Positions 1 through 9,642 of a stretch of 64,000 nucleotides of DNA are shown here, one piece after another. How positions within the stretch are numbered: the first letter of the stretch is position 1; every line of letters begins with the position of its first letter. This DNA is from a bacterium (GTDB lineage: Bacteria > Krumholzibacteriota > Krumholzibacteriia > JACNKJ01), in contig JAAEPZ010000012.1 in NCBI GenBank assembly GCA_024231955.1, forward strand, positions 62,001 to 126,000, written 5' to 3'. The position numbers and the translations under genes were made by a program. The notes below the pieces were generated by a model, which made no database searches, was not told the DNA's origin, and was given only the letters and a program-made list of their open reading frames with translations.

Positions 1-306
1 CCACCCTCCCTCCGGCTCCACCACCAACGACAGGCGATCGCTAATAGCCTTGATCTCCTCCTCTTTCTTCCCCCGAACGCGGAACTGAATGTCGATGAAC
101 ACATCTTCACGATCCTCGCCGCGAATCTCAAGTTGCCCTAAGGAGTTCCTGATCATCAGCCCATGACAGGGACCAACCGGAACAGTGCGGCTTTCGCTCC
201 GCATCACCGCTGCAGCCACAGCACAATCGATCACTCCCATAGTCAAACAGATCATTAACGCGATCTGCAAGGCAACGGGACGCATTGTGAATCTAAAGAA
301 CCTCAT
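1..306 (-). CDS. Secreted protein, N-terminal part (runs off window edge)
   Basis: An open frame runs from ATG at 306 down to base 1 with no stop, so only the first 102 codons are visible. The N-terminus (MRFFRFTMRPVALQIALMIC...) is basic then hydrophobic and ends near CAVAAA, a plausible signal peptide. The mature part begins with short beta-like stretches (GQLEIRGED, DVFIDIQFRVRG) resembling the start of putative adhesin / DUF4097-type proteins, but the family is not certain. Its start overlaps the sigma-factor stop by 14 bases, so the two are translationally coupled and the sigma factor may control it, or it may act in the same envelope response. Confidence 0.6.
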   Translation of the reverse strand, partial: MRFFRFTMRPVALQIALMICLTMGVIDCAVAAAVMRSESRTVPVGPCHGLMIRNSLGQLEIRGEDREDVFIDIQFRVRGKKEEEIKAISDRLSLVVEPEGGW

Positions 307-865
307 CACGATTCAGACTCCTCTTGATATGCTCGCGAGCGCGGTGAATCCGGATCTTCACTGTACCGATCGGCAGGTCCAGTACCCGGGCAATCTCATC
401 ATAACTCAGATCCTCACGGTGCCTCAGCAGAAGAATAGCTCGATAGTGTTCCGGCAAGGTGGCAAGGGCCTCGTTGAGTAATTGCATTTGCTCATTTGCC
501 AGTGTCTCTTCCGAGGGTGGAGCGGTCTTCCCTGGCATCTCACGACGAAACGATCCATCACCACCCTGAATATCCTCATCCAGCGAGAAGGCGATCCGTT
601 TCGCTTTTCGCAGATGATCGATGCACAAATTCGTAGCAATCTTGAAAATCCATGCTGAAAAACTGTACCGTTCATCGTATCGTTCCAATCGGGTAAGCGT
701 GCGGACAAGAGCTTCTTGAGCGATATCCTCCGCCTGTCCGGAATCCCGGACCATCCGTTTGCAGTAATTCAATACGGGCCCCTGAAATCTAAGGAGGAGC
801 GTCCGGTAACTTCTCGAGTCACCGCGGAGACAATTGCGAATTATTTCGCGATCCTCTACGCTCAC
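293..865 (-). CDS. ECF-type RNA polymerase sigma factor (sigma-70 family)
   Basis: 190 residues, a usual ECF length. Region 2 is seen around residues 20-90 (RFQGPVLNYCKRMVRD, AEDIAQEALVRTLTRL, FSAWIFKIATNLCIDHLRK) and region 4 around 130-185 (LPEHYRAILLLRHREDLSYDEIA, LPIGTVKIRIHRARE). The start is GTG at 865 with an AAGGAGG ribosome site 8 bases upstream. It directs core polymerase to a small regulon, often envelope stress or its own operon. It overlaps the next gene downstream by 14 bases; no obvious anti-sigma factor is visible before the window edge, though the partial secreted protein could be part of its circuit. Confidence 0.93.
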   Translation of the reverse strand: MSVEDREIIRNCLRGDSRSYRTLLLRFQGPVLNYCKRMVRDSGQAEDIAQEALVRTLTRLERYDERYSFSAWIFKIATNLCIDHLRKAKRIAFSLDEDIQGGDGSFRREMPGKTAPPSEETLANEQMQLLNEALATLPEHYRAILLLRHREDLSYDEIARVLDLPIGTVKIRIHRAREHIKRSLNRDEVL

Positions 866-959
866 CTCAATGTCCTCCTTACGGGATCAATGACAATACG
901 TTACTCTGAATTCCTCCGAGGGTCTTCCCCAAAATTGGACAAAACGACCGGAGATGAGA

Positions 960-1727
960 ATGCGGGAATCTAGCACAAGACAGTTTCTTGGCCTAGCATA
1001 TGAGAAAATCAACATACTCCTGCTCTGGGGGATCATTCGCTGCTTGCCCTGGCTGATCCCCATCCTGCTGTTCACCTTTCTCCCTCATGCTCGCTTCTCA
1101 ACCGAAAACTACGCCCTTATTTTGGGGAGCGTTTGCCTCCTGTCGATCCTGATCGAACCGGCTTTGTCTGGCGCCGCTTACCATCTCGCCGATAACCTGG
1201 TTCGAAGAGACAGCCCTGACCGTAGTATATTCACCGGATTCGGACGTTACTACCTGCCCCTTCTGGCAGGCGCAATCCTTCAGCTGTTTCTGGCAGTATT
1301 CATAATTCACAACATATACCTGATGCTCGGTCCCCAAAAGGTCGCTTTCCACTTCGTTGATCTGTTTGCCCTTGGCTCCTGCTCCTGGCTGCTTTTGATG
1401 TTGAGGATCTGGCACTTTTATTTTCTCCCTCTCCTGTTCAGGCAAGAATCGCCTCTGGGTGATACTGCCAGATTGACCGTCATCCTGCTCCTTGAGAAAC
1501 CAGGGCGTACAATCCGTCATTTCGCGCTAAGACAGCTTATTGGCCTTCTGCTGATACTCTCGGGTCTCGGACCATTTTTAGCATTGGGCTCTTTTTTGCC
1601 GTTGCACGCCTGCCTCTCGGTCCGGATAGCGCTGAAACCTCACCTCCCAGAAGAGGAATATGATTCAGATGAAGAATCATCTTCCAAGCCAAAATCCTTC
1701 AAACAACTTCTCCGCCCCTGGGAGTAG
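960..1727 (+). CDS. Multi-pass membrane protein of unknown function
   Basis: About 255 residues with roughly five or six hydrophobic segments (for example WLIPILLFTFLP, LILGSVCLLSILIE, YLPLLAGAILQLFLAVFII, LIGLLLILSGLGPFLALG) and a charged, Glu/Ser/Lys-rich C-terminal tail. The first in-frame ATG is at 954, but GGAG at 950-953 is correctly spaced only for the ATG at 960, which I chose. It is transcribed divergently from the sigma factor with a short shared intergenic region. It loosely recalls DUF-type integral membrane proteins, with no motif I can name; no function is proposed. Confidence 0.7.
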   Translation: MRESSTRQFLGLAYEKINILLLWGIIRCLPWLIPILLFTFLPHARFSTENYALILGSVCLLSILIEPALSGAAYHLADNLVRRDSPDRSIFTGFGRYYLPLLAGAILQLFLAVFIIHNIYLMLGPQKVAFHFVDLFALGSCSWLLLMLRIWHFYFLPLLFRQESPLGDTARLTVILLLEKPGRTIRHFALRQLIGLLLILSGLGPFLALGSFLPLHACLSVRIALKPHLPEEEYDSDEESSSKPKSFKQLLRPWE

Positions 1728-3353
<1,626 letters not shown>

Positions 3354-3403
3354 GTTAGCCGGAGGGCATAGAGGCCAGCCGGTTGAACCAAACTGAACGC
3401 GGA

Positions 3404-3760
3404 ATGGGAAACATGTCGAAAGAGAGGACCTCCTCCCAGGCTCCCTTTCTCCGTCTGCCGTGGACCAGCGGACGGATCAGTGGGCGTGCCGCCAAAAGTG
3501 GAATTCTTCTGCTTACCTTTTTGCTTGCCTGGATATTTCTGATCAGCGATGCCGGCATCCTCAGCCAGTTACACCAACGTTCGGTGAAGGCGGCTTTGGA
3601 GGAGGAGGTCAGCGCGCTCATCAGCAAGGAGCTGCAACTGGAGGAGGAGGCCCAACGCCTGGCAACCGACCCTGAGTACCGGGAGCGGATCGCTCGAGAG
3701 GAGTGGGGCTTCAAGAGGCCTGGCGAACGGGTCTATCATATCCAAAGGGACGACAGCTAG
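3404..3760 (+). CDS. ftsB: Septum formation initiator family protein (FtsB/DivIC-like)
   Basis: About 118 residues: a basic cytoplasmic N-terminus, one membrane segment (residues ~30-50, GILLLTFLLAWIFLIS), then a coiled coil rich in Glu and Leu (ALEEEVSALISKELQLEEEAQRLA) and the family-typical end DPEYRERIAREEWGFKRPGERVYHI. FtsB-type proteins link FtsL and FtsQ in the divisome. A TTG at 3383 is also in frame; ATG at 3404 or 3413 is more plausible. The gene is placed after eno as in many genomes and is followed by a terminator at 3808-3836. Confidence 0.85.
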   Translation: MGNMSKERTSSQAPFLRLPWTSGRISGRAAKSGILLLTFLLAWIFLISDAGILSQLHQRSVKAALEEEVSALISKELQLEEEAQRLATDPEYRERIAREEWGFKRPGERVYHIQRDDS

Positions 3761-3807
3761 CCTGTCCCAGAAGACCTGAATCGCAATCCGATCTCCCTAA
3801 AAACATG

Positions 3808-3836
3808 CCCCTCGTCGAAGATGACGGGGGGTTTTT
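3808..3836 (+). terminator. Rho-independent terminator after eno-ftsB
   Basis: A stem pairing CCCC-T-CGTC with GATG-A-C-GGGG around a GAA loop is followed by TTTTT. It closes the eno-ftsB unit. Confidence 0.75.
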
Positions 3837-4120
3837 CACGACACGGGGAAAGCTACGCCTTACCGTACTTCCGCCCATATAGTGGCAGATACCCATACAG
3901 CTTCATTTTTTCCCTGTCAAAACCATTCTTTATCAAAGGATACTTGAATTCTGACCCAAACTGGATAAACTGCCGTTGGGATCAAGTCTCTTGATTCTCA
4001 GGGTTCATTGGGACCCATCTCACTGATACTCAGTCTTATGATCCTGAACATAAATTTTCTCGCGGATGTCCGTGGGGCGATCGCAGGGTCGGACGGTGAA
4101 TTAGGTAACTAGAGGTAAAT
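3837..4120. promoter_or_regulatory. Leader of the hox operon with inverted repeat
   Basis: No gene is seen. A perfect ATCAAG-TCT-CTTGAT inverted repeat at 3981-3995 could be an operator, and TATGAT at 4037-4042 resembles a -10 box but lacks a convincing -35. I found no sigma-54 signature and no clear Rex box. The promoter of the [NiFe] hydrogenase operon must lie here. Confidence 0.3.
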
Positions 4121-5938
4121 ATGAGCGCGACACTCGAAACAGCGGTTAAGGAAATCTGTCAAGCATACGGCAATGATCGTATGCGCATGATGGATATCGT
4201 CCGCGACGTTCAAGCGAAACTTGGCTGTGTAGACAGCCAGGCGATGAGCTTGATCGCCAGTGAAGTTTCGGCCCATCGTGTTGAAGTGGAAAGTCTCGTA
4301 TCTTTCTACGCCTTCCTCTCCACCAAGCCCACGGGCAAAGTGGTGATTCGTCTTTGTGACGACATCATCGACGAGATGAAGGGCAGCAAACAGGTAGCCG
4401 AAGCTCTCAAGGACGAGCTTGGAATCGATTTTGGCGAGACCACGGCCGACGGCCTGTTCTCTCTGGAATATACCCCCTGCATCGGTATGTGCGATCAGGC
4501 CCCCGCGGCTCTGATCAACGATGTAGTTCTCCCGAAGCTCTCCGGCGACATTGCACGTGCAGCCGTCAGGACACTTCGTGAGAATCCCGATCCGGTCATG
4601 CTGGTGAAGGATTTGGGCGATGGCAACAACAGCCATGATCTCGTCCGTTCTGCAGTCAATAACAACATTCGCCAAAAGGGCGAAGTAATCTTCGCAGACA
4701 TGGATCCCGGTGAAGGACTCAAGAAGGCGTTGGCCCTGAGTCCCGCCGAGGTTATTCGCGAGGTCAAGACCTCACGTCTGCGTGGTCGTGGCGGTGCCGG
4801 CTTCCCCTGCGGCATGAAGTGGGAATTCACCCGCGGTGCCGAGGGCGATCAGAAGTACATCATCTGCAATGCTGATGAGGGCGAACCGGGCACCTTCAAG
4901 GACCGGGGAATCCTGACTGAAAAGCCCTCTCTCGTCTTCGAGGGAATGGCCATCGGCGGCTACGCGATCGGTGCCGACACCGGTATCGTCTACCTCCGTG
5001 CCGAATACGCCTACCTGCGCGCCTTCCTCGAGAATGTGCTCAGCGAAATGCGTAACAACGGCCTCCTGGGTAACAATATCCTGGGTAAAGAGGGCTTCAA
5101 TTTCGATATCCGCATCCAGATGGGCGCAGGCGCCTATATCTGTGGTGAGGAGTCGGCGTTGATCAGCTCCTGTGAAGGTCTCCGGGGCGACCCGAAGAAC
5201 CGGCCGCCGTTCCCGGCTCAGAAGGGTTACTTGCAGTGCCCGACCTCCGTCAACAACGTGGAGACTCTCTGCTGCGTTGCACGGATCATGGAAAAGGGTT
5301 CCGCCTGGTTCTCCCAGACCGGTTCCGACGGCAGCACTGGTACGAAGCTGCTCAGCATCTCCGGTGACTGCAGCCGACCCGGGATCTATGAAGCTCCCTT
5401 CGGCATCACCGTCAAGGAGATGCTGGAATTGTGCGGCGCTGTCGATGCAATCGCGGTTCAGATCGGTGGCGCCAGCGGCCAGATGATCTGCCCTGACAGC
5501 TACGACGACAAGATCTGCTACGACCACATCGCCACCGGCGGTTCGGTCATGGTCTTCGGACCCAGCAGAAACATTCTTGAAGTCGCAGCCAAGTTCATGG
5601 AGTTCTTCGTCGAGGAGTCCTGCGGATATTGCACGCCTTGTCGCGTTGGCAATACCCTCCTGCTCAATGGCCTCGAGAAAATCATCGCCGGTAAGGGCGA
5701 GGTGGCCGACCTGGCCTACCTCGAATCCCTGGGCGAGTCGGTCAAGATCGCAAGCCGTTGCGGTCTGGGTCAGACCTCTCCCAATCCGGTGCTGACAACT
5801 CTGAAGAATTTCCGCTCGTCCTACGAGGCGCTGCTCACCGAGGCCGTCGAGGGCAAACAGCCCACGTTCGACATCAAGGCCGCGTTGAATGACGCTGAAA
5901 CCATCATCGGACGCAAATCCGTCCATTTCAAAGGGTAG
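4121..5938 (+). CDS. hoxF: NAD-reducing hydrogenase diaphorase subunit HoxF (NuoE-NuoF fusion)
   Basis: 605 residues, matching the fused HoxF architecture of soluble NAD-linked [NiFe] hydrogenases. Residues 1-150 are a thioredoxin-like NuoE domain with C79, C120 and C124; the second Cys of the usual CX4C pair is Asp84. Residues ~170-590 are the NuoF domain: FMN loop GRGGAGFP (222-229), NAD-binding GAGAYICGEE (335-344), and [4Fe-4S] ligands C501, C504, C507 and C547. It exchanges electrons between NAD(H) and the Fe-S chain of HoxU. It is the first gene of a tight operon with hoxU-hoxY-hoxH-hoxW. No separate hoxE exists, consistent with the fusion. Confidence 0.95.
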   Translation: MSATLETAVKEICQAYGNDRMRMMDIVRDVQAKLGCVDSQAMSLIASEVSAHRVEVESLVSFYAFLSTKPTGKVVIRLCDDIIDEMKGSKQVAEALKDELGIDFGETTADGLFSLEYTPCIGMCDQAPAALINDVVLPKLSGDIARAAVRTLRENPDPVMLVKDLGDGNNSHDLVRSAVNNNIRQKGEVIFADMDPGEGLKKALALSPAEVIREVKTSRLRGRGGAGFPCGMKWEFTRGAEGDQKYIICNADEGEPGTFKDRGILTEKPSLVFEGMAIGGYAIGADTGIVYLRAEYAYLRAFLENVLSEMRNNGLLGNNILGKEGFNFDIRIQMGAGAYICGEESALISSCEGLRGDPKNRPPFPAQKGYLQCPTSVNNVETLCCVARIMEKGSAWFSQTGSDGSTGTKLLSISGDCSRPGIYEAPFGITVKEMLELCGAVDAIAVQIGGASGQMICPDSYDDKICYDHIATGGSVMVFGPSRNILEVAAKFMEFFVEESCGYCTPCRVGNTLLLNGLEKIIAGKGEVADLAYLESLGESVKIASRCGLGQTSPNPVLTTLKNFRSSYEALLTEAVEGKQPTFDIKAALNDAETIIGRKSVHFKG

Positions 5939-5947
5939 GGGAATATC

Positions 5948-6658
5948 ATGAGTGATACTTTCACCCTTACCATCGACGGTAAGGAAATCCAGGCGAAGCC
6001 GGGACAGACTATCCTGCAGGCCGCAGAAGATGCCGGGGTCTATATCCCCCGTCTTTGCGCCATGAAGGATCTAGTCCCCCACGGCAGCTGCCGCGTCTGC
6101 ACGGTGATGGTCAACGGCCGGCCCCAGGCGGCCTGCACACAGCCTGCCGCCGCCGGCATGATTGTGGAGAGTGAAACCGAATCCGTTCAGGCGGTTCGCC
6201 GTGATATCGTTGACATGCTGTTCGTGGAGGGAAACCACTTCTGCATGTTCTGCGAAAAGAGCGGTAATTGTGAACTGCAGGGGATGGCGTACAGGTTCGG
6301 CATCACTGCTCCGCGTTTCCCATTCCTCTTCCCCGACAGGGACGTGGATGCCTCGCACCCCGATATCTTCATCGATCGCAACCGCTGCATCCTGTGTGGC
6401 CGCTGCGTGCGGGCATCTCGTGATCTTGACGGGAAGCATGTTTTCGAGTTCGTTGGTCGCGGCCACGAAAAGTGTGTCGCCGTGAACGCCGAAGCCAGGC
6501 TCGCCGACACCGACATTGACGGCAACGACAAGGCGCTGGACGTTTGTCCTGTCGGTGCCCTGTTGCGCAAGCGTGTCGGTTTCTCCACGCCGGTTGGCAA
6601 ACGACTCTATGACCACAAGCCCATCGGCTCGGATATCGAGCACGCTGGTCAGGAATAA
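5948..6658 (+). CDS. hoxU: NAD-reducing hydrogenase Fe-S subunit HoxU (NuoG-like)
   Basis: 236 residues. The N-terminal [2Fe-2S] domain carries C37, C48, C51 and C63. The NuoG-type central motif NHFCMFCEKSGNC gives C99, C102 and C108 with His97 nearby. The ferredoxin-like segment gives C147, C150, C153 and C200 (CILCGRC ... LDVCPVG). It passes electrons from the hydrogenase module HoxYH to the FMN of HoxF. It starts 9 bases after hoxF and is followed by hoxY within 10 bases. Confidence 0.95.
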   Translation: MSDTFTLTIDGKEIQAKPGQTILQAAEDAGVYIPRLCAMKDLVPHGSCRVCTVMVNGRPQAACTQPAAAGMIVESETESVQAVRRDIVDMLFVEGNHFCMFCEKSGNCELQGMAYRFGITAPRFPFLFPDRDVDASHPDIFIDRNRCILCGRCVRASRDLDGKHVFEFVGRGHEKCVAVNAEARLADTDIDGNDKALDVCPVGALLRKRVGFSTPVGKRLYDHKPIGSDIEHAGQE

Positions 6659-6668
6659 GGGGGCGGAA

Positions 6669-7214
6669 ATGGCTAAACCTAAACTGGCAACAACTTCGCT
6701 GGCTGGCTGCTTCGGCTGCCATATGGCGATTCTGGATATCGACGACAGGATTCTCAAGCTCGTGGAGCTGATCGACTTTGACAAGTCCCCTGTCGATGAT
6801 ATCAAGGAGTTCACGGGCCCTGTGGATATCGGCCTGATCGAAGGCGGCTGCTGTAACGAAGAGAACGTCAAGGTGCTGCAGGACTTCCGCAAGCACTGCA
6901 AGGTTCTCATCTCCATCGGCGATTGCGCGATCAACGGCGGTATCCCTGCGATGCGGAACAACATTCCGCTCAAGGAGTGCTTGGAAGAGGCCTATCTCAA
7001 CGGCCCGACCGTGCACAACCCGTCGAATCAGATCCCGAACGATGACGAACTGCCTCTCATTCTGAACCGGGTCTACCCGGCGAGTGAGATTGTCAAGATC
7101 GACTATCATCTGCCGGGTTGTCCGCCGCCTGCTGACACTCTGTGGGAAGCTCTGGTCGCCCTGCTTACTGACAAGCCGGTCGCGCTCCCCTACGAGTTGG
7201 TCAAGTACGACTAA
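6669..7214 (+). CDS. hoxY: NAD-reducing [NiFe] hydrogenase small subunit HoxY
   Basis: 181 residues from ATG at 6669, preceded by GGGGGCGG; longer in-frame starts would lie inside hoxU. The short cytoplasmic small subunit has one proximal [4Fe-4S] cluster, with C14 and C17 (GCFGCH), C86 (GDC) and C151 (GCPP). No Tat signal is present, as expected for a soluble group 3d enzyme. It pairs with HoxH. Confidence 0.95.
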   Translation: MAKPKLATTSLAGCFGCHMAILDIDDRILKLVELIDFDKSPVDDIKEFTGPVDIGLIEGGCCNEENVKVLQDFRKHCKVLISIGDCAINGGIPAMRNNIPLKECLEEAYLNGPTVHNPSNQIPNDDELPLILNRVYPASEIVKIDYHLPGCPPPADTLWEALVALLTDKPVALPYELVKYD

Positions 7215-7231
7215 TCAGGATTGGAGATAAA

Positions 7232-8671
7232 ATGGCTAACGAAAATCTGAAACGAGTGATCATCGAGCCGGTGACTCGCGTTGAGGGCCATGGCAAGGTT
7301 TCGATCCTGCTGGATGAGGACAACCAGGTCAAACAGGCCCGCTTGCACATCGTCGAGTTCCGTGGCTTCGAGCGCTTCATCCAGGGACGGCCCTTCTGGG
7401 AAGTCCCGGTTCTGGTGCAGCGTCTTTGCGGCATCTGCCCGGTGAGTCATCACCTGGCCGCCGCCAAGGCCATGGACGGAATCGTCGGGGGCGAGAACCT
7501 CACCCCCACCGCCGAGAAGATGCGTCGCCTGATGCACTACGGGCAGACATTCCAGTCTCATGCGTTGCACTTCTTCCACCTTGCGTCGCCGGACCTGCTC
7601 TTCGGTTTCGGTGCTCCGGTCGAAAAACGTCACGTTTTCGCCGTTGCTGCCGAGTATCCCGATCTGGCGGTCCAGGGCGTCATGATGCGCAAGTTCGGCC
7701 AGGAGATCATCAAGGCCACGGCCGGCAAGAAGATCCACGGCACAGGGGCTATCCCCGGCGGGATCAACAAGAACCTGTCGATCGCCGAGCGGGACGAGTT
7801 CCTGAAGGATATCGACCAGATGATGGACTGGTGCCGCGGCGCTCTCAAGATCGCCATGGATTACACGGTCGAAAATCTGGAGTTTGCGGCGCCCTTCGGC
7901 TCCTTCGACTCCAACCACCTGTCCATCGTTCGCGAAGACGGTTGCATGGATTTGTACCACGGCAACATCCGCGCGATCACGAAGGACGGCGACAAGATCT
8001 TCGATCAAGTCGATCCTCAGGACTACAACAAGGTGCTGGCTGAAGAGGTTCGCCCCTGGTCCTACATGAAGTTCCCCTTCATCAAGGAGATCGGTCCGGA
8101 GAATGGCTGGTATCGCGTTGGTCCTCTGGCCCGCATCAATACCTGCGATTTCATCGACACTCCGGAAGCCGAAGAGGCGCGTAAAGCGTTCATGGCCGTC
8201 ACCGAGGGCAAACCCAACAACATCACTCTGGCCTATCACTGGACCAGGATGATCGAGTTGCTGCACTCCGGCGAGAAGATCAAGGAGTTGCTCCATGATC
8301 CCGATCTCCAGGGTGAGGACCTTGTGGTCAAGGGCGATCGTCGCGGCGAGTACGCGGCCATCATCGAAGCCCCGCGTGGGACACTGTTCCACCACTACAA
8401 GGTTGATGAGAACGACCAGGTTACGATGGCGAACCTGATCGTCTCGACGACCAGCAACAATGTGCCGATGAACAAGGCTGTTGAGAAGATCGCCCAGGAT
8501 CATATTTCCGGAGCGCCGGAGATCACGGACGGACTGCTCAATCACATCGAAGTTGGCATTCGTGCCTACGATCCCTGTCTGTCGTGTGCCACGCATGCGC
8601 TGGGCAAGATGCCTCTGGAGGTCGAGTTGGTCGACTGTGAGGGCACGACCATGGATCGGAAGACGACGTAA
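7232..8671 (+). CDS. hoxH: NAD-reducing [NiFe] hydrogenase large subunit HoxH
   Basis: 479 residues. The two Ni-binding CxxC motifs are C66/C69 in RLCGICP and C449/C452 in DPCLSCATH. The 24 residues after His455 form the removable C-terminal peptide whose cleavage follows Ni insertion; the length is as I recall for the Ralstonia enzyme. It catalyses reversible H2 splitting. The maturation protease gene overlaps its stop codon, and the metal-site (hyp) genes lie at 25.6-31.5 kb. Confidence 0.97.
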   Translation: MANENLKRVIIEPVTRVEGHGKVSILLDEDNQVKQARLHIVEFRGFERFIQGRPFWEVPVLVQRLCGICPVSHHLAAAKAMDGIVGGENLTPTAEKMRRLMHYGQTFQSHALHFFHLASPDLLFGFGAPVEKRHVFAVAAEYPDLAVQGVMMRKFGQEIIKATAGKKIHGTGAIPGGINKNLSIAERDEFLKDIDQMMDWCRGALKIAMDYTVENLEFAAPFGSFDSNHLSIVREDGCMDLYHGNIRAITKDGDKIFDQVDPQDYNKVLAEEVRPWSYMKFPFIKEIGPENGWYRVGPLARINTCDFIDTPEAEEARKAFMAVTEGKPNNITLAYHWTRMIELLHSGEKIKELLHDPDLQGEDLVVKGDRRGEYAAIIEAPRGTLFHHYKVDENDQVTMANLIVSTTSNNVPMNKAVEKIAQDHISGAPEITDGLLNHIEVGIRAYDPCLSCATHALGKMPLEVELVDCEGTTMDRKTT

Positions 8672-9183
8672 TGAGCGACACGTCCGCGACAATGCTTCTG
8701 ATAGGTTACGGAAATCCAGGTCGCCTGGACGACGGTTTGGGACCCGCGGTGGCGAAAGCCATCGCGGGGCTCGATCTGCCCGGCGTCTCGGTGGACTCGG
8801 ATTATCAGTTGACCGTTGAGGATGCAGGGGATGTGGCCAAATACGACAAGGTCATTTTCGTCGATGCGGACACCAGCGGTGCCGAGCCCTTCTGGGTCAA
8901 GCGCCTCCTGCCGTCCGAAGGTAGTCTTACCTTCAGCACGCACAGCATCAGCCCGGCGGGTGTGCTGCAACTGGCGAGAGATCTTTTCCACTCCGAACCG
9001 GAATGCTGGCTGATGGGCATTCGCGGTTACGAGTTCAACGAATTCGGCGAGGTTCTGAGCGACAAAGCTCAGGCCAACCTGGCCGAGGCTGTGGCCTTTC
9101 TCGAATCCGCCATCCGCAAGGGTGAGATAGCGGCAGTACGTTCCGGGGATGGCCAGGGCATGAAGCCCACAATCGAACCATGA
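8671..9183 (+). CDS. hoxW: Hydrogenase maturation endopeptidase (HoxW-like)
   Basis: 170 residues of the HyaD/HybD/HoxW protease family. Seen are the N-terminal GYGNPGRLDDGLG loop, the VFVDAD-type strand (VIFVDADTS) and the STHSISPAG segment with the conserved His. The acidic and His residues bind the Ni of immature HoxH before its C-terminal peptide is cut. The start overlaps the hoxH stop by one base (TAATGA), so the protease is co-translated with its only visible substrate. Confidence 0.9.
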   Translation: MSDTSATMLLIGYGNPGRLDDGLGPAVAKAIAGLDLPGVSVDSDYQLTVEDAGDVAKYDKVIFVDADTSGAEPFWVKRLLPSEGSLTFSTHSISPAGVLQLARDLFHSEPECWLMGIRGYEFNEFGEVLSDKAQANLAEAVAFLESAIRKGEIAAVRSGDGQGMKPTIEP

Positions 9184-9193
9184 GGGTAACCAA

Positions 9194-9568
9194 ATGCAAG
9201 ACGGAAAACATGTAATTCTGTGCATAGACGATGATCCGGATATCCTTTCGTTCCTCAAGATCGTTCTGGAAGCGGAGAACTTCGTGATGTTCGAGGCGGC
9301 CAGCGCTGAAGAGGGTCTGAAGGTCTATAAGGATGCAAACCCTGATCTCATCATCGTTGACCTTATGATGGAGGAAGTTGACGCAGGCACGAGCTTCGTC
9401 AAGGAGATGAAGGTTCTCGGCAACGAGGTCCCCATCTACATGCTGAGCTCGACCGGTGACAACCTCAACCGCATGGTTGACTACAATGAACTGGGTCTGG
9501 CGGGCATCTTCCAGAAGCCGATCGCCAAGGACAAACTGCTGAGCGTCATCAAGACAAAGCTCGGCTAG
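9194..9568 (+). CDS. Stand-alone response regulator receiver (CheY-like)
   Basis: 124 residues, a receiver domain only. The acidic pocket is in IDDDPD (11-16), the phospho-acceptor is D56 in IVDLMMEEVDAG, then Ser/Thr in LSSTG and Lys in QKP. There is no output domain. It is the last gene of the hox operon, 10 bases after hoxW. Its phosphorylation loop (DLMMEEVDAG) closely resembles that of the receiver at 15956-16357 in the [FeFe] operon (DLMMDEVDSG), suggesting paralogues served by related kinases. Output is unknown. Confidence 0.88.
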   Translation: MQDGKHVILCIDDDPDILSFLKIVLEAENFVMFEAASAEEGLKVYKDANPDLIIVDLMMEEVDAGTSFVKEMKVLGNEVPIYMLSSTGDNLNRMVDYNELGLAGIFQKPIAKDKLLSVIKTKLG

Positions 9569-9586
9569 TCGAACAGGCATCTAAGG

Positions 9587-9618
9587 AAAAGCCCGGAGCA
9601 TTGCGCTCCGGGCTTTTT
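9587..9618. terminator. Bidirectional terminator between hox and hyd operons
   Basis: GCCCGGAGC and GCTCCGGGC pair around a five-base loop, flanked by AAAA on the left and TTTTT on the right, so it can stop transcription from both sides. It lies between the convergent hox (plus) and hyd (minus) operons. Confidence 0.92.
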
Positions 9619-9642
9619 CATGTCCGCAACTGTCCCGAGATA

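Noticed and set aside
3837..4120. Sigma-54 promoter or Rex box before hoxF
   Set aside because: I looked for TGGC-N-GC spacing and TTGTGAA/TTCACAA halves and found none convincing; only a short inverted repeat is reported.
7211..8692. 493-codon minus-strand frame opposite hoxH
   Set aside because: Shadow of hoxH; no protein motifs and the plus strand is unmistakable.
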